DNA of 64,000 bases. Origin: Gemmatimonadota bacterium (GTDB taxonomy: Bacteria; Gemmatimonadota; Gemmatimonadetes; Gemmatimonadales; Gemmatimonadaceae). A program made the position numbers and the translations under genes. The stretch is from positions 124,001 to 188,000 of the forward strand of contig JADJNZ010000006.1 in NCBI GenBank assembly GCA_016714015.1. Direction: 5' to 3'. This document shows, one piece after another, positions 34,149 to 42,633 of the stretch (positions within the stretch are counted from its first letter, which is position 1; each line of letters begins with the position of its first letter). Under the pieces are notes generated by a model. It was not told the origin of the DNA and searched no databases. It saw only the letters and a list, made by a program, of their open reading frames with translations.

Positions 34149-34340
34149 GGCGGCAGGACTCCGGTGGCGAGGGCGCACCTTCCGGCGCGGGCGGGGTAAT
34201 CCGTGCACGGCCTTGCCCCGCACCGGATGGCCGGTGGAATATACGAGTCCGGGAGCGCGGACCGCGCTCGCTGGCCTTCGGTCGACCGTCGGCCAGTCGC
34301 TCCTCGCCCGTCCCCCGCCCGTTCCCCGCACCTCCCCGGC

Positions 34341-35927
34341 GTGAAGATCGTCGCCCGCTACATCCTCAAGGAGCACGCCGGCCCGCTGATGTTCGCGCTA
34401 TCCGCGCTGACGTCGCTGCTGTTGCTCAACTTCGTTGCGAAGAAGTTCGGCGACCTGGTGGGCAAGGGCCTCCCCTGGACGGTGATCGCGGAGTTCCTGC
34501 TGCTCTCGATCCCGTTCACGCTCGCGATGACCCTGCCCATGGCGGTGCTCGTCGCGACGCTGCACGCCTTCTCGCGACTCGCATCCGAGAACGAGATCAC
34601 CGCCTTCAAGGCGAGCGGCGTGAGCATGCAGTACCTCGTGCGGCCGGTGATCCTCGCGTCGGTGGGACTCACGCTGTTCATGGTCTGGTTCAACGACCAG
34701 GTGCTGCCGCGCGCGAATCACCGACTCGCGACCCTCCAGTCCGACATCGCGCGCGTGAAGCCCACGCTCGCATTGCAGGAACAGGTCATCAACGAGGTGG
34801 TGCCGCGGCAGCTCTTCCTGCGCGCCGGTCGGATCGCCTCGGGCACGAACCAGATGCGCGATGTCACGATCTACGACCTCGGCGACCCGGCGCGCCGGCG
34901 CACGATCGTCGCCGACAGCGGCGTCCTCGCGTTCAACGCGACCGGGGAGGACCTCATCCTCACGCTGCACGACGGCTCGATGGTCGAACTCTCGGCGACC
35001 GAGCCGGACCAGTTGCAGCGCAGCTTCTACAAGACGGACGTGATCAAGGTCCGTGGGGTCGCGGTGCGCCTGGACCGCAACGAGGACCGCCGCTCGTACC
35101 GGTCGGATCGCGAGCTGACCGTCTGCGAGCTGCAGGCCCGCGTGCACGACGCCTCGATCCAGCGCGACAGTGCGTGGGTACGGCTCAAGCGCGCCAAGGG
35201 CGAGGCGGCGCAGGTGCCGGGCGGCGGTGGTGGGGTGGGCGCACTCTACTGCCGAGCCGTGGCCGGCGCGAAGTCGCTCGTCGGCGCAGGGATCGCGACG
35301 TTCGGCGGCGCGGCCGGAGACGCGGGGGCGGACTCGACGACGGCGGCCGGGGGGGCGAGCGTCGTCCGCCGGCCGCCCAAGCCACGTCCCGCCGGTGACA
35401 GTGTCGTGGCCGAGGCGCCCGTCGTCGCGCCCTCGGCGGGTGCACCGTCGGCGTACCAGCCGCGCCTCGCGCCGCAGTCCGAGGTGCCGGGGGAGCCGCC
35501 GCGGGAAATCACCGAAGTGGAGCTCATGGGCATGCAGCTCGAGCTCGACGTGTCGCAGAACACGATCGACCAGTTCCGCGTGGAGATCGAGAAGAAGTTC
35601 GCGATCGCGACGGCCTGCATCGTGTTCGTCCTCCTCGGCGCCCCGATCGCGCTGCGGTTCCCGCGCGGCGGCGTGGGGCTGACGATCGGCGTGAGCCTCG
35701 GCGTCTTCGGGGTCTACTACGTGGGCCTGCTCGGGGGCGAGGCACTCGCCGACCGGGCGATCGTCGGGCCCTCGGTGGCGATGTGGGCGGCGAACGTCCT
35801 GCTCGGGGTCGTAGGGGTCTTCCTCACCCTGCGCCTGGGGAGCGAAGGCTCGACGTCGCGCGGCAGCGAGACGTCGGAGTGGTGGGGACGCGTGGTCGAG
35901 CGCTTCCGGCGACGGAAGGCGGCATGA
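34341..35927 (+). CDS. lptF: LPS-export ABC permease LptF, with a large low-complexity insert
   Basis: This 528-residue YjgP/YjgQ-family permease has three N-terminal membrane helices, a periplasmic jellyroll (about 130-260), then helices at the C-terminus (about 420-510). LptF with LptG pulls lipopolysaccharide from the inner membrane into the LptC-A-D bridge. Between the jellyroll and the last helices there is an unusual Gly/Ala/Pro-rich stretch (about 292-388) absent from standard LptF. The GTG at 34341 is chosen because KIVARYILKEH is the conserved N-terminus. The stop overlaps lptG as ATGA. Confidence 0.87.
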   Translation: MKIVARYILKEHAGPLMFALSALTSLLLLNFVAKKFGDLVGKGLPWTVIAEFLLLSIPFTLAMTLPMAVLVATLHAFSRLASENEITAFKASGVSMQYLVRPVILASVGLTLFMVWFNDQVLPRANHRLATLQSDIARVKPTLALQEQVINEVVPRQLFLRAGRIASGTNQMRDVTIYDLGDPARRRTIVADSGVLAFNATGEDLILTLHDGSMVELSATEPDQLQRSFYKTDVIKVRGVAVRLDRNEDRRSYRSDRELTVCELQARVHDASIQRDSAWVRLKRAKGEAAQVPGGGGGVGALYCRAVAGAKSLVGAGIATFGGAAGDAGADSTTAAGGASVVRRPPKPRPAGDSVVAEAPVVAPSAGAPSAYQPRLAPQSEVPGEPPREITEVELMGMQLELDVSQNTIDQFRVEIEKKFAIATACIVFVLLGAPIALRFPRGGVGLTIGVSLGVFGVYYVGLLGGEALADRAIVGPSVAMWAANVLLGVVGVFLTLRLGSEGSTSRGSETSEWWGRVVERFRRRKAA

Positions 35928-37006
35928 GGCTCCTGCGCCCGCTCGACCGCTACGTCCTCTCGGAGTTCTGGAAGGTGCTCGCGGCGACCGCGCTCGGCTT
36001 CCCGCTGCTGGTCATCATCATCGACGTGAGCGAGAAGCTCGACCAGTACCTGTCGCGCAAGCTGCCGATGGGCGACATCGTGCTCGCATACCTCTACGGC
36101 ATCCCGGACACGATGTTCCTCGTGCTGCCGGCGGCGGTGCTCTTCGCGACGGTCTTCACGATCGGCGGGTTCACGCGCCACAGCGAGATCACGGCGGCGA
36201 AGGCCTCGGGGATCAGCTTCCATCGGTTCATCGCGCCGATCGCGGTGGGCGCGCTCGCGGCCACGGGGTTCGGCCTCTTGCTCGCCGAGGTGGTGCCGCC
36301 GCTCAATGCGCGCCGCCTGGAGCTGCTCCAGGAGAAGGTATTCAAGAACACGGACAAGCGCGCGAACTTCGCCTATCTCTCGGAGACGGGGCGCGTCTAC
36401 AAGGTGGGATTCGCCGATGTCACGACCTCGCGGCTCGAGGGCGTGGAGATCGAGCGCCCTGGCGCGGGACCGGACTATCCGAGCTACGTCATCGCCGCGA
36501 AGTCGGGCACGTGGGACGGCAAGGGGAACTGGCTGCTGGCCGACGGCGTGATGCACATCCTGCCGGACTCGATGTCGAACGTGACGGTCTCGTTCGACTC
36601 GCTCCGCGACTCCCGGTTCACGGAAGCGCCGACGAACCTGATGGCGAACCCGAAGGCGCCCGCGGAGATGGGGTACCGCGACCTGGGCCGGTTCATCGAG
36701 GCGATGGAGCGCTCGGGCACGGACGTCAACAAGCTGCGGGTGGAACGGATGCTCAAGATCGCGATCCCGGTGACCTGTTTCATCATCATGCTGATCGGGG
36801 CGCCGCTCGCGACCTCGACCCAGCGTGGGGGAACCGCCTACGGGATCGCGATCAGCCTCGCGACCACGGTTATATTCCTGATGCTGTTGCAGATGACCCA
36901 GGCGATCGGTGCGGGCGGCCTCATCATGCCCGAGCTCGCGGCCTGGATCCCGGGAGCGATCTTCGGCGTGATCGGCTCCTATCTCCTCATCAAGGTCCGG
37001 ACCTAG
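35924..37006 (+). CDS. lptG: LPS-export ABC permease LptG
   Basis: This 360-residue protein of the same fold as LptF starts RLLRPLDRYVLSEFWKVL and has EITAAKASGISFHRF after the third helix, the coupling-helix region that contacts LptB. A jellyroll domain (about 135-265) and three last helices follow. Length is normal for LptG (about 360). It is translationally coupled to lptF (ATGA). No lptB, lptA or lptC is present in the window. Confidence 0.92.
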   Translation: MRLLRPLDRYVLSEFWKVLAATALGFPLLVIIIDVSEKLDQYLSRKLPMGDIVLAYLYGIPDTMFLVLPAAVLFATVFTIGGFTRHSEITAAKASGISFHRFIAPIAVGALAATGFGLLLAEVVPPLNARRLELLQEKVFKNTDKRANFAYLSETGRVYKVGFADVTTSRLEGVEIERPGAGPDYPSYVIAAKSGTWDGKGNWLLADGVMHILPDSMSNVTVSFDSLRDSRFTEAPTNLMANPKAPAEMGYRDLGRFIEAMERSGTDVNKLRVERMLKIAIPVTCFIIMLIGAPLATSTQRGGTAYGIAISLATTVIFLMLLQMTQAIGAGGLIMPELAAWIPGAIFGVIGSYLLIKVRT

Positions 37007-37007
37007 C

Positions 37008-37838
37008 GTGTCGCACCGTCCCACGGAGTCCTTCCCGGTCGTCCAGCGGCAGAGCCTCGTGTTCTTCCGCCAGATGGGGCGGGACACGCTGGGGTTCCTC
37101 GGCGGCGTGGGCGGGCGCGTGCTCTTCATCCGCGACATCGCGCGCGCGTTCCGCGAGGGTCCCACCTGGCGCGGGCAGGTGATCCACCAGATGCGGGCGA
37201 TCGGCGTGGACTCGTTGCCGCTAGCGCTGATGGTGGCAGCCTTCATCGGGGGCGTGATCGCGATCCAGATCCGCTACCAGCTGTTCCCGGGCATCGCGCT
37301 CTCGATCGTGGGGCTCTCGACGCGGCAGATCGTGATCCTCGAGACAGGGCCACTGCTGACGGGACTGGTCCTCGCGGGCCGGGTGGGTGCGAAGATGACG
37401 GCCGAGATCGCGACGATGCGCGTGACGGAGCAGGTGGACGCGCTCGAGACGCTGGCGTTCGACCCGGTGGCCTACCTGGTGGTGCCGCGGCTGGTGGCGG
37501 CGATCATCATGCTCCCGATCCTGACGGTCTTCGCCGACGTGATCGGCGTGCTGTCCGGGATGATGGCGGCGGTCACGGTCGCCGATGTGCAGTTCGCCCA
37601 GTTCATGGAGGGCGTGCGGCTCGGCTACGACCAGTTCCAGGTGACATACAGTTTGATCAAGGCGACCCTGTTCGGTGCGGCGATCGCCTTCCTGTGCACG
37701 TATGAGGGATACACCACCTTCGGCGGCGCGGAGGGCGTGGGCAAGAGCACGGCGAAGGCGGTCGTGATCTCGTCGATCGCCATCCTGATCCTCGACGCCT
37801 GTACCGCAGTCCTCCTCGCCCCATACCTTCAAGGATGA
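37008..37838 (+). CDS. mlaE: Phospholipid-transport ABC permease MlaE
   Basis: This 276-residue MlaE/YrbE permease has the family signatures MVAAFIGGVIAIQIRYQL, TGLVLAGRVGAKMTAEIATMRVTEQVDALETL and a YDQFQV segment, with about five helices. MlaE forms the membrane core that moves phospholipids with an MlaF ATPase and an MlaD ring. The GTG start is immediately after the lptG stop. It overlaps mlaD by 4 bases. The usual ATPase gene mlaF is not between them or elsewhere in the window. Confidence 0.92.
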   Translation: MSHRPTESFPVVQRQSLVFFRQMGRDTLGFLGGVGGRVLFIRDIARAFREGPTWRGQVIHQMRAIGVDSLPLALMVAAFIGGVIAIQIRYQLFPGIALSIVGLSTRQIVILETGPLLTGLVLAGRVGAKMTAEIATMRVTEQVDALETLAFDPVAYLVVPRLVAAIIMLPILTVFADVIGVLSGMMAAVTVADVQFAQFMEGVRLGYDQFQVTYSLIKATLFGAAIAFLCTYEGYTTFGGAEGVGKSTAKAVVISSIAILILDACTAVLLAPYLQG

Positions 37839-38716
37839 AGCGACGCGACGAAGTGCTCGTGGGCATCGTGGCGACCGCCGCGATCGGCCTCGCCGTCATC
37901 GGCTCGATGTTCCTGGCCCGCGGCGGCCTCCTGCCCGGCTATGTGGTCTACTCGGCCTTCGACTGGGGCTCCGGCCTCCGGCAGGGGCAGCCGGTGATGC
38001 TCTCGGGCGTCTCGGTGGGCTACGTGGATGCGGTGGACATCCGGCGTGACGGGAAGCTCCTCGTCACGATGCGGATCTACAACAAGTACCAGGTCCCGAA
38101 GGGCACGACGGCGGCGGTGGCGCCGAACGGCGTCTTCGGCGACATGATGGTGGCCATGAAGCCGTCGATCCCGACGGACGACTTCTTCGCGATCGGCGAC
38201 ACCATCCCGGCCGGCCCCGGAACCGTCGGGATCGGCGAGGTGCTCACGAAGGTCGACGCGATCAGCCAGGACGTGCAGGCGTTGACCAAGGCACTCCGCA
38301 CGGAACTGGTGGACGAAGGCGGCCTCCGCGAGGTGCGCCGCACGGTGACGAGCGCCAACGCGCTGATCGCCTCGCTGAGCGAGATCGCGGAGCAACAGGC
38401 AACCGAACTCACCCGCACGCAGCGGTCGATCCAGCGACTCGCGAGCTCGATCGACTCGGCGCAGGTCGACTCGACGGTGCGTGCCCTCGGCGAGCTCTCG
38501 CGGAACGTGAACGTCCTCACGAACGACCTTCGTGGGACGACCGAGCAGCTCAACGCGGTATTGAAGAAGGTCGACAGCGGGAATGGGTCGGCAGCGCAGT
38601 TGCTGAACGACCCGGGGCTGTACCGCGACGTACGGGGGCTGGTGCAGCGACTGGACAGCCTTACGACGGACTTCCAGCGGAATCCGAAGAAGTACGTGAA
38701 GCTCAGCATCTTCTGA
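37835..38716 (+). CDS. mlaD: MCE-domain phospholipid-binding protein MlaD
   Basis: This 293-residue protein has an N-terminal membrane helix (about 8-28), an MCE domain (about 35-115) with YSAFDWGSGLRQGQPVMLSGVSVGYV and GVFGDMMVAM, and a long C-terminal helical region (about 130-280) with many Ser/Thr/Gln heptads. MlaD forms hexameric rings and longer relatives build tunnels across the periplasm; the helical tail here could do so. It is last in the lptF-lptG-mlaE-mlaD operon. A strong hairpin follows. Confidence 0.9.
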   Translation: MKRRDEVLVGIVATAAIGLAVIGSMFLARGGLLPGYVVYSAFDWGSGLRQGQPVMLSGVSVGYVDAVDIRRDGKLLVTMRIYNKYQVPKGTTAAVAPNGVFGDMMVAMKPSIPTDDFFAIGDTIPAGPGTVGIGEVLTKVDAISQDVQALTKALRTELVDEGGLREVRRTVTSANALIASLSEIAEQQATELTRTQRSIQRLASSIDSAQVDSTVRALGELSRNVNVLTNDLRGTTEQLNAVLKKVDSGNGSAAQLLNDPGLYRDVRGLVQRLDSLTTDFQRNPKKYVKLSIF

Positions 38717-38755
38717 GCTGAAGGCCGAAACAGGATCCTTCGGCGTTTCTCGATG

Positions 38756-38788
38756 GCGGGGCACCCCGATGATTCCGGGGTGCCCCGC
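38756..38788 (+). terminator. Terminator after mlaD
   Basis: A perfect 13-base stem (GCGGGGCACCCCG and its complement, 38756-38768 and 38776-38788) with a 7-base loop is followed by TCCATTTCC. It lies 40 bases after the mlaD stop. Confidence 0.8.
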
Positions 38789-39130
38789 TCCATTTCCGAG
38801 TCCGCCTGCCGCCGTGCGCGGTATCATCGGCGGCGCCCGCGGGGATGTGCCGGACATACTGCATCGCGTCGTCCTCCTTCGGCTGTGCGTCAGGCGAGTT
38901 CGCACCGCGGTCTTGGGCGCGCTGAGCGGGATCGCTTGGCGATGGAGCCGGGGACTTCGCGAAGCCGAGACATTGGGCGAACCGGCCCTGCGCGTTGCAC
39001 GCGGCCCTCGGCGGCGATGCTGACCAGCTCCGATTGTAGGCGCCGCACGGCCGTGCTGGCGCCGCGCGCTGCGGCCACGCAACGGAAGCGGCAACAGGTC
39101 GCGCCGAACCGGTCATTGCGGGCATCAGCA
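38789..39130. other. 342-base gap with no supported gene
   Basis: This stretch lies between the mlaD terminator and the terminator of the Oar-like gene. The open frames across it have no family resemblance and no ribosome-binding sites. I see no tRNA, tmRNA, SRP RNA or RNase P signature. It could be a relic. Confidence 0.5.
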
Positions 39131-39165
39131 CAACGGCCCGGCGAGCTATGCTCGCCGGGCCGTTG
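39131..39165 (-). terminator. Terminator after the Oar-like receptor gene
   Basis: A perfect 16-base stem (CAACGGCCCGGCGAGC and its complement, 39131-39146 and 39150-39165) with a TAT loop lies about 57 bases past the receptor stop on the minus strand. Confidence 0.75.
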
Positions 39166-39221
39166 GCAGATGGCAGTGGACCTTGGAATCAGTCCATAGT
39201 GCTGGTGGTTCTGCCCGCTGC

Positions 39222-42200
39222 TCAGTTGAAGATGTACCGCGCCCCGAACTGGATCCGGAACACGTCACCCACACCCGCGTTTCGCTGGAAGCTGCGGCTG
39301 ATGAGCCTATTCCCGATGTTCCGGAGCCGGAACTGCGGCTGGCCGCCAGCGGTCGTTCCCGCGGGGACGAGCGGCGAGGTGGAGACGAAGCTCCAGCTGC
39401 GCCCCCAATCCGAGTTGAACATGTTCGAGAAGTTCAAGATGTCCATCCGGAACTGGATCGTGTGCCGCTTTCCAGCGACCATCTGGGTGACATCCTGCGA
39501 GACGCTGAGGTCCATGCGAGTCACCATCGGCATGAAGACTGCGCCGCGCTCCACGATGCCGCCGCGATGATTGCGAAGGTACCGGTCCTGACTGATGAAG
39601 TCCTCCCAGGCCTCAAGCTGCTGCGCCGGAGTGAACGTCGCGCCAGACGCAGTGAACTGCGTGAAGATGATCTCAGAGGAGTTCTTCGGGATATAGATGA
39701 GGTCGTTTGAAGTACCTCCGTCCCCGTTGAGATCGCCACCATAGACGTAGCTTCCGTTGCCCTGCGTGCGGCTCTCGAGGAACGCCGACACGGTCGTACG
39801 GCCGAACGAGAAGAAGTTCCGTCCGTAGGACGCGACCGCGAACCAGCGGTGACCGAGCGACGTGCCGGAGTATCCAACGGCGGGGGCGTTCGGATCGCCC
39901 GTGTGCTGATTTCCGAACCACGACCCCGAGGCGATCGATCCGGCATCGACGGTGTTGCGCGAGACTCCGTAGCTGTAGGCGCCCTTCGCGTAGAAGCCGT
40001 TCATGAAGCTCTTCTCGAGCGAGGCCGCGATGTTCCAGGAGTTGCCGCGATTCTGGTTCTTGAGCGTCACCGCATTCGTGATCTTGCAGTTGATGCGATT
40101 CTGCACGCCGGCGAGGGATCCCGTCCCGGGGCAGTCATCGATGCTCCAGCGCGCGCGGGGATCCGGGCCGGTGAAGCGCGAGTCCGACGGGCTCAGGTTG
40201 GCATCGAAATAGGCGACGCCATTGATCTCCTGACCGAGCAGCCACTCGATGGTGCCGACCATCCCACCAGGGAGCTTTCGGTCGATCGCGAGGTTCGTCC
40301 GGAGCAGCTGGGGGAACTTGAAGTCGGGATCGGTGAAATTGACCTCATACGAGGCCGCGGGCGCGCCGGTGACCGAGGCCGGCTTGTAGTGATCCGGGTC
40401 GGGATGGAACGGCCGATTCGTCACGTTGTCCAGCCGCTCGAATCCCGTGAGCACACCGTTGTTCCCCACCTGATTCGAGATCCAGACATACGCGGGGCGA
40501 CCGGTGAAGACGCCTGAGCCGCCGCGCACCTGGGTGACGCCATCGCCGTTCACGTCCCAGTTGAACCCGAGCCGGGGCGAGAAGAGGATCTTCGAGTCCG
40601 GAAGCTTCCCGGTCGAGTACTGGCGTGTCCGCCCGAGGTTGTCGACGAAGTTCATCGCATCGACCTCGGCGTTCTCGAATGCCGTGTTGCCGAAGATCGG
40701 CATCTCGGCGCGCACACCGAAGGTCATCGTGAGGTCGTCCGTCGGACGCCACTCGTCCTGCGCGTAGATGCCGGCGAAGGTGACCTCGAGCGGCTGGATC
40801 GGCTTCACCTGCCCCGGGATGTTGTTCCACCGGACCTCGAACCGTCGTAACGTGACCGGCGAGGCGGTGCGATTCGGGTTCGCGAGATAGTCGTTCGCGT
40901 CCGTATACCAGTCGGCGAGCGAGTTGTACACGTACGCGCTCTGCGACCCTGGGAAGAAGACATTCTCGGACTCGTACTTCTCGACGCTCACGCCGAACGT
41001 GAGGTCGTGGTTGTCACCGTAGATGTTGAAGTTGTTCTGGAACTGGAAGCTGTTGTAGCGCAGCTCGTTGTTCGGCGTGAACGGCTCGAAGCCGAACGTC
41101 GTGTAGACCGCGCCGGCGTTCAGCACGTCAACCATCGGGAAGACCGACCCGCGGGAGTCGCGGCTCTCGTCGTTCTTGGTGAAGCCGACGATCATGTTGT
41201 TCGACATCCGATCGCCGATCACCGCGTTCCATTCAGCGACGTACGAGTCGATGATCTCGAGGATCTGGTAGTTCGAGTTCTGGAAGTTCAGGCCGTTCGC
41301 GTTCGTGCGGCGGGTGCCGAAGCCGAGCGACGACGAGTTCGAGAGCAACACGTCGGTCTTGGAGTCCAGCTTCGTGTAGCGGAAGCTGAACTTGTGCCGG
41401 TCATTGAGCGCGTAGTCGAACTTCGCCGTGAGGCGCATCGACGGCACTTCGTGGTCGTATCCCTGATACGGACCGGTCTGGTACGAGAACGAGTTGTTCA
41501 GGAAGCTGCTCAGCGAGTCGAGGTCACTGCGGAGCACACGGGTCACCTGCCCGGTGACCGTCTCGCCGCCCTCGTTCGCACGCCAAGTTGTGCCCGGCTC
41601 GGTGAGACCGTCGCTCTCGTAGGAGACGAAGAAGAACAGCTTGTTCTTCAGGATCGGGCCGCCGAGACGGAAGCCGATCTGCGAGTAGTCGAACGTGCCG
41701 GGGTTGAACGCCCGGCCGCCGACGCGCGTGCCGACCATGCTCTGGTCGCGCCACTGCGTGTAGACGGAGCCCGAGAACTCGTTGTCGCCCGACTTGGTGA
41801 TCGTGTTGACCGCCGCGCCGGTGAAGTTGCCCTGGCGGACGTCGTACGGGGCGATGTTCACCTGCAGCGCCTCGATCGCGTCGATCGAGATCGGCGAGAC
41901 GCCCGTGCGGTCGCCGGGCTGACCCGAGAGGCCGAACGAGTTGTTGAAGTAGGCGCCGTCCACCATGATGTTGTTCAGGCGATTGTCGACGCCGGCGAAC
42001 GACGAGCCGCTCGCCTGCGGCGTGAGGCGCGTGAAGTCATCGATGCGGCGCGAGATCGTCGGCAACTGCTCGAGCGCCGTCTGTGACACCGCGGTCGCCG
42101 CGCCCGTGCGCGTCTCCGCGATCTCCGACCCGGTCGACGTCACCGTCACCGCCGTCAGCGTGGTCGCGATCTGGCCCATGCGGAAGGCGACGTCGGTCGA

Positions 42201-42518
42201 GACGCCGAGCGAGACGGTCAAGCCGTCCTTCGACTGCCGGGCGAACCCGATCCGGGTCGCCTCGACGGTGTAGGGGCCGCCGACGCGCATGCCGGGGATG
42301 TTGAAGCGGCCGTCCGCCCGGGTCATCGCCTGGTACACGGTGCCCGACGGGCGGTGCGTGGCGGTGACGCGGGTGCCCTCGAGCGGGCCACCCGCCGAGT
42401 CGGTGACGGTGCCGCGCATCGACCCGGTCGTGACCTGGGCCGAGGCAGTCGTCGACCAAAGCGCCCCGACCAGGGCCATCGCCCCGTACAAGGCCAGTCT
42501 GCGAAGACTACGGTACAT
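39222..42518 (-). CDS. Oar-like TonB-family outer-membrane receptor with carboxypeptidase-regulatory domain
   Basis: This 1098-residue protein has a signal peptide ending TTASAQ, a carboxypeptidase-regulatory-like beta-sandwich (about 30-115, GSMRGTVTDSAGGPLEGTRVTATH), a plug-like segment (about 130-240, with the VSQTALEQLP motif) and a large barrel ending IQFGARYIFN with a terminal Phe-Asn. This matches the Oar family of Myxococcus and the many CarboxypepD_reg TonB receptors of Gemmatimonadota-like bacteria. The substrate is unknown. GAGGA precedes the ATG at 42518. It is monocistronic, with its own terminator. Confidence 0.88.
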   Translation of the reverse strand: MYRSLRRLALYGAMALVGALWSTTASAQVTTGSMRGTVTDSAGGPLEGTRVTATHRPSGTVYQAMTRADGRFNIPGMRVGGPYTVEATRIGFARQSKDGLTVSLGVSTDVAFRMGQIATTLTAVTVTSTGSEIAETRTGAATAVSQTALEQLPTISRRIDDFTRLTPQASGSSFAGVDNRLNNIMVDGAYFNNSFGLSGQPGDRTGVSPISIDAIEALQVNIAPYDVRQGNFTGAAVNTITKSGDNEFSGSVYTQWRDQSMVGTRVGGRAFNPGTFDYSQIGFRLGGPILKNKLFFFVSYESDGLTEPGTTWRANEGGETVTGQVTRVLRSDLDSLSSFLNNSFSYQTGPYQGYDHEVPSMRLTAKFDYALNDRHKFSFRYTKLDSKTDVLLSNSSSLGFGTRRTNANGLNFQNSNYQILEIIDSYVAEWNAVIGDRMSNNMIVGFTKNDESRDSRGSVFPMVDVLNAGAVYTTFGFEPFTPNNELRYNSFQFQNNFNIYGDNHDLTFGVSVEKYESENVFFPGSQSAYVYNSLADWYTDANDYLANPNRTASPVTLRRFEVRWNNIPGQVKPIQPLEVTFAGIYAQDEWRPTDDLTMTFGVRAEMPIFGNTAFENAEVDAMNFVDNLGRTRQYSTGKLPDSKILFSPRLGFNWDVNGDGVTQVRGGSGVFTGRPAYVWISNQVGNNGVLTGFERLDNVTNRPFHPDPDHYKPASVTGAPAASYEVNFTDPDFKFPQLLRTNLAIDRKLPGGMVGTIEWLLGQEINGVAYFDANLSPSDSRFTGPDPRARWSIDDCPGTGSLAGVQNRINCKITNAVTLKNQNRGNSWNIAASLEKSFMNGFYAKGAYSYGVSRNTVDAGSIASGSWFGNQHTGDPNAPAVGYSGTSLGHRWFAVASYGRNFFSFGRTTVSAFLESRTQGNGSYVYGGDLNGDGGTSNDLIYIPKNSSEIIFTQFTASGATFTPAQQLEAWEDFISQDRYLRNHRGGIVERGAVFMPMVTRMDLSVSQDVTQMVAGKRHTIQFRMDILNFSNMFNSDWGRSWSFVSTSPLVPAGTTAGGQPQFRLRNIGNRLISRSFQRNAGVGDVFRIQFGARYIFN

Positions 42519-42633
42519 GTGATGTCCTCATTTGCCGTGAGATTCGTCCTTCCACAACGCCACAAATGTAGTGCATCCGGACCGGATTCGTCCAAGGCGG
42601 ATTTCCGGCCCGGGTCCTGCCGGGACCGGATCG

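Noticed and set aside
34203..34340. ATG-started extension of LptF
   Set aside because: The added residues are not hydrophobic or conserved, while the GTG at 34341 gives the standard N-terminus.
38703..39131. 142-codon minus-strand open frame in the mlaD/Oar gap
   Set aside because: It runs through a terminator hairpin and into mlaD's 3' end, lacks a ribosome-binding site and resembles nothing known.
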